Shown: one piece after another, positions 63,959 to 64,000 of the stretch
Position numbering within the stretch: the stretch's first letter is position 1
Layout of the letters: each line of letters starts with the position of its first letter
The notes under the pieces: model-generated
What the model was told of the DNA's origin: nothing
Database searches by the model: none
The model's input: the letters and a program-made list of their open reading frames with translations, nothing else
Source of the DNA: Caldifarciminota bacterium
GTDB lineage: Bacteria > Hydrothermota > Tepidihabitantia > SM23-42
Length of the DNA stretch: 64,000 nucleotides
Assembly (NCBI GenBank): GCA_027026255.1
Contig: JALVOT010000014.1
Span: 87,986 to 151,985 of the forward strand
Reading direction: 5' to 3'
Position numbers and translations under genes: made by a program

Positions 63959-64000
63959 ACAAACAAACTTGACAGATTTGCTAAGATAATATAATATGTC
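63959..64000 (+). repeat. 42-bp direct repeat with promoter, copy 2
   Basis: Exact copy of 63835-63876, reaching the window end, so it may be longer. TTGACA is at 63969-63974 and TAATAT at 63992-63997. The copies are 124 bp apart in register. Confidence 0.85.

Noticed and set aside
1-64000. CRISPR arrays, rRNA and tRNA genes
   Set aside because: I found no regularly spaced repeats with unique spacers and no tRNA- or rRNA-like sequence by eye.

Overview
The window is a 64-kb piece of an AT-rich bacterial chromosome in which every gene I can support lies on the + strand. GTG and TTG starts are common, and Shine-Dalgarno sequences are strong but often only 4-5 nt from the start. An outer-membrane (Wzi-like) protein and a Wzx/Wzy-type polysaccharide locus point to a diderm. 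The mix of branched-chain acyl-CoA metabolism, ETF coupled to heterodisulfide-reductase-like proteins, and an archaeal-style HMG-CoA synthase/thiolase/DUF35 set fits an uncultivated, probably anaerobic lineage of the candidate division WOR-3 kind. That placement is a guess; no rRNA or tRNA gene is visible.

Layout. (1) 1-16.7 kb: surface polysaccharide locus with a sugar oxidoreductase, asparagine synthase-like amidotransferase, flippase, polymerase, three glycosyltransferases, a radical SAM protein, a UDP-sugar 3-dehydrogenase/aminotransferase pair, the initiating sugar-phosphate transferase, a Wzi-like barrel and a UbiA prenyltransferase. (2) 17-33.8 kb: acyl-CoA operon behind a clear promoter, holding three acyl-CoA dehydrogenases (the first lacks the catalytic Glu), EtfBA, HdrA-like and HdrCB-like proteins, MeaB, an acyl-CoA mutase large subunit with isobutyryl-CoA-mutase specificity residues, the B12-binding small subunit, a metallo-hydrolase and a split propionyl-CoA-type carboxylase interrupted by a four-helix-bundle (IVP) cassette between direct repeats. 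(3) 33.8-46.8 kb: accessory island with a truncated nucleotidyltransferase, a Pro/Gly-rich small protein next to a B12-type radical SAM enzyme (a possible new peptide-modification system), a type III restriction-modification system with an RloC/PrrC-like ATPase between mod and res, an unusual HPPY methyltransferase and a decayed DUF1016 nuclease gene. Two copies of one promoter/leader drive two parts of this island. (4) 46.8-60.1 kb: second catabolic block with true methylmalonyl-CoA mutase, alanine dehydrogenase, CoA transferase, methylmalonyl-CoA epimerase, a Cys/Met gamma-lyase-family enzyme, HMG-CoA synthase, thiolase, DUF35 protein, a methylcrotonyl-CoA-carboxylase-type carboxylase and a methylglutaconyl-CoA-hydratase-like enzyme. 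(5) 60.1-64 kb: a RAYT transposase between perfect 25-bp inverted repeats, a DUF559-type nuclease, a cupin, a ferredoxin-like protein, an AlkD-like glycosylase and a duplicated promoter segment.

Together the two catabolic blocks can link leucine, isobutyryl/butyryl and propionyl units: dehydrogenases pass electrons to ETF and perhaps on to the Hdr-like proteins; the two mutases probably share one B12 subunit and one MeaB chaperone; and the leucine branch seems to end through HMG-CoA synthase and thiolase run in reverse, because no HMG-CoA lyase is present in the window.
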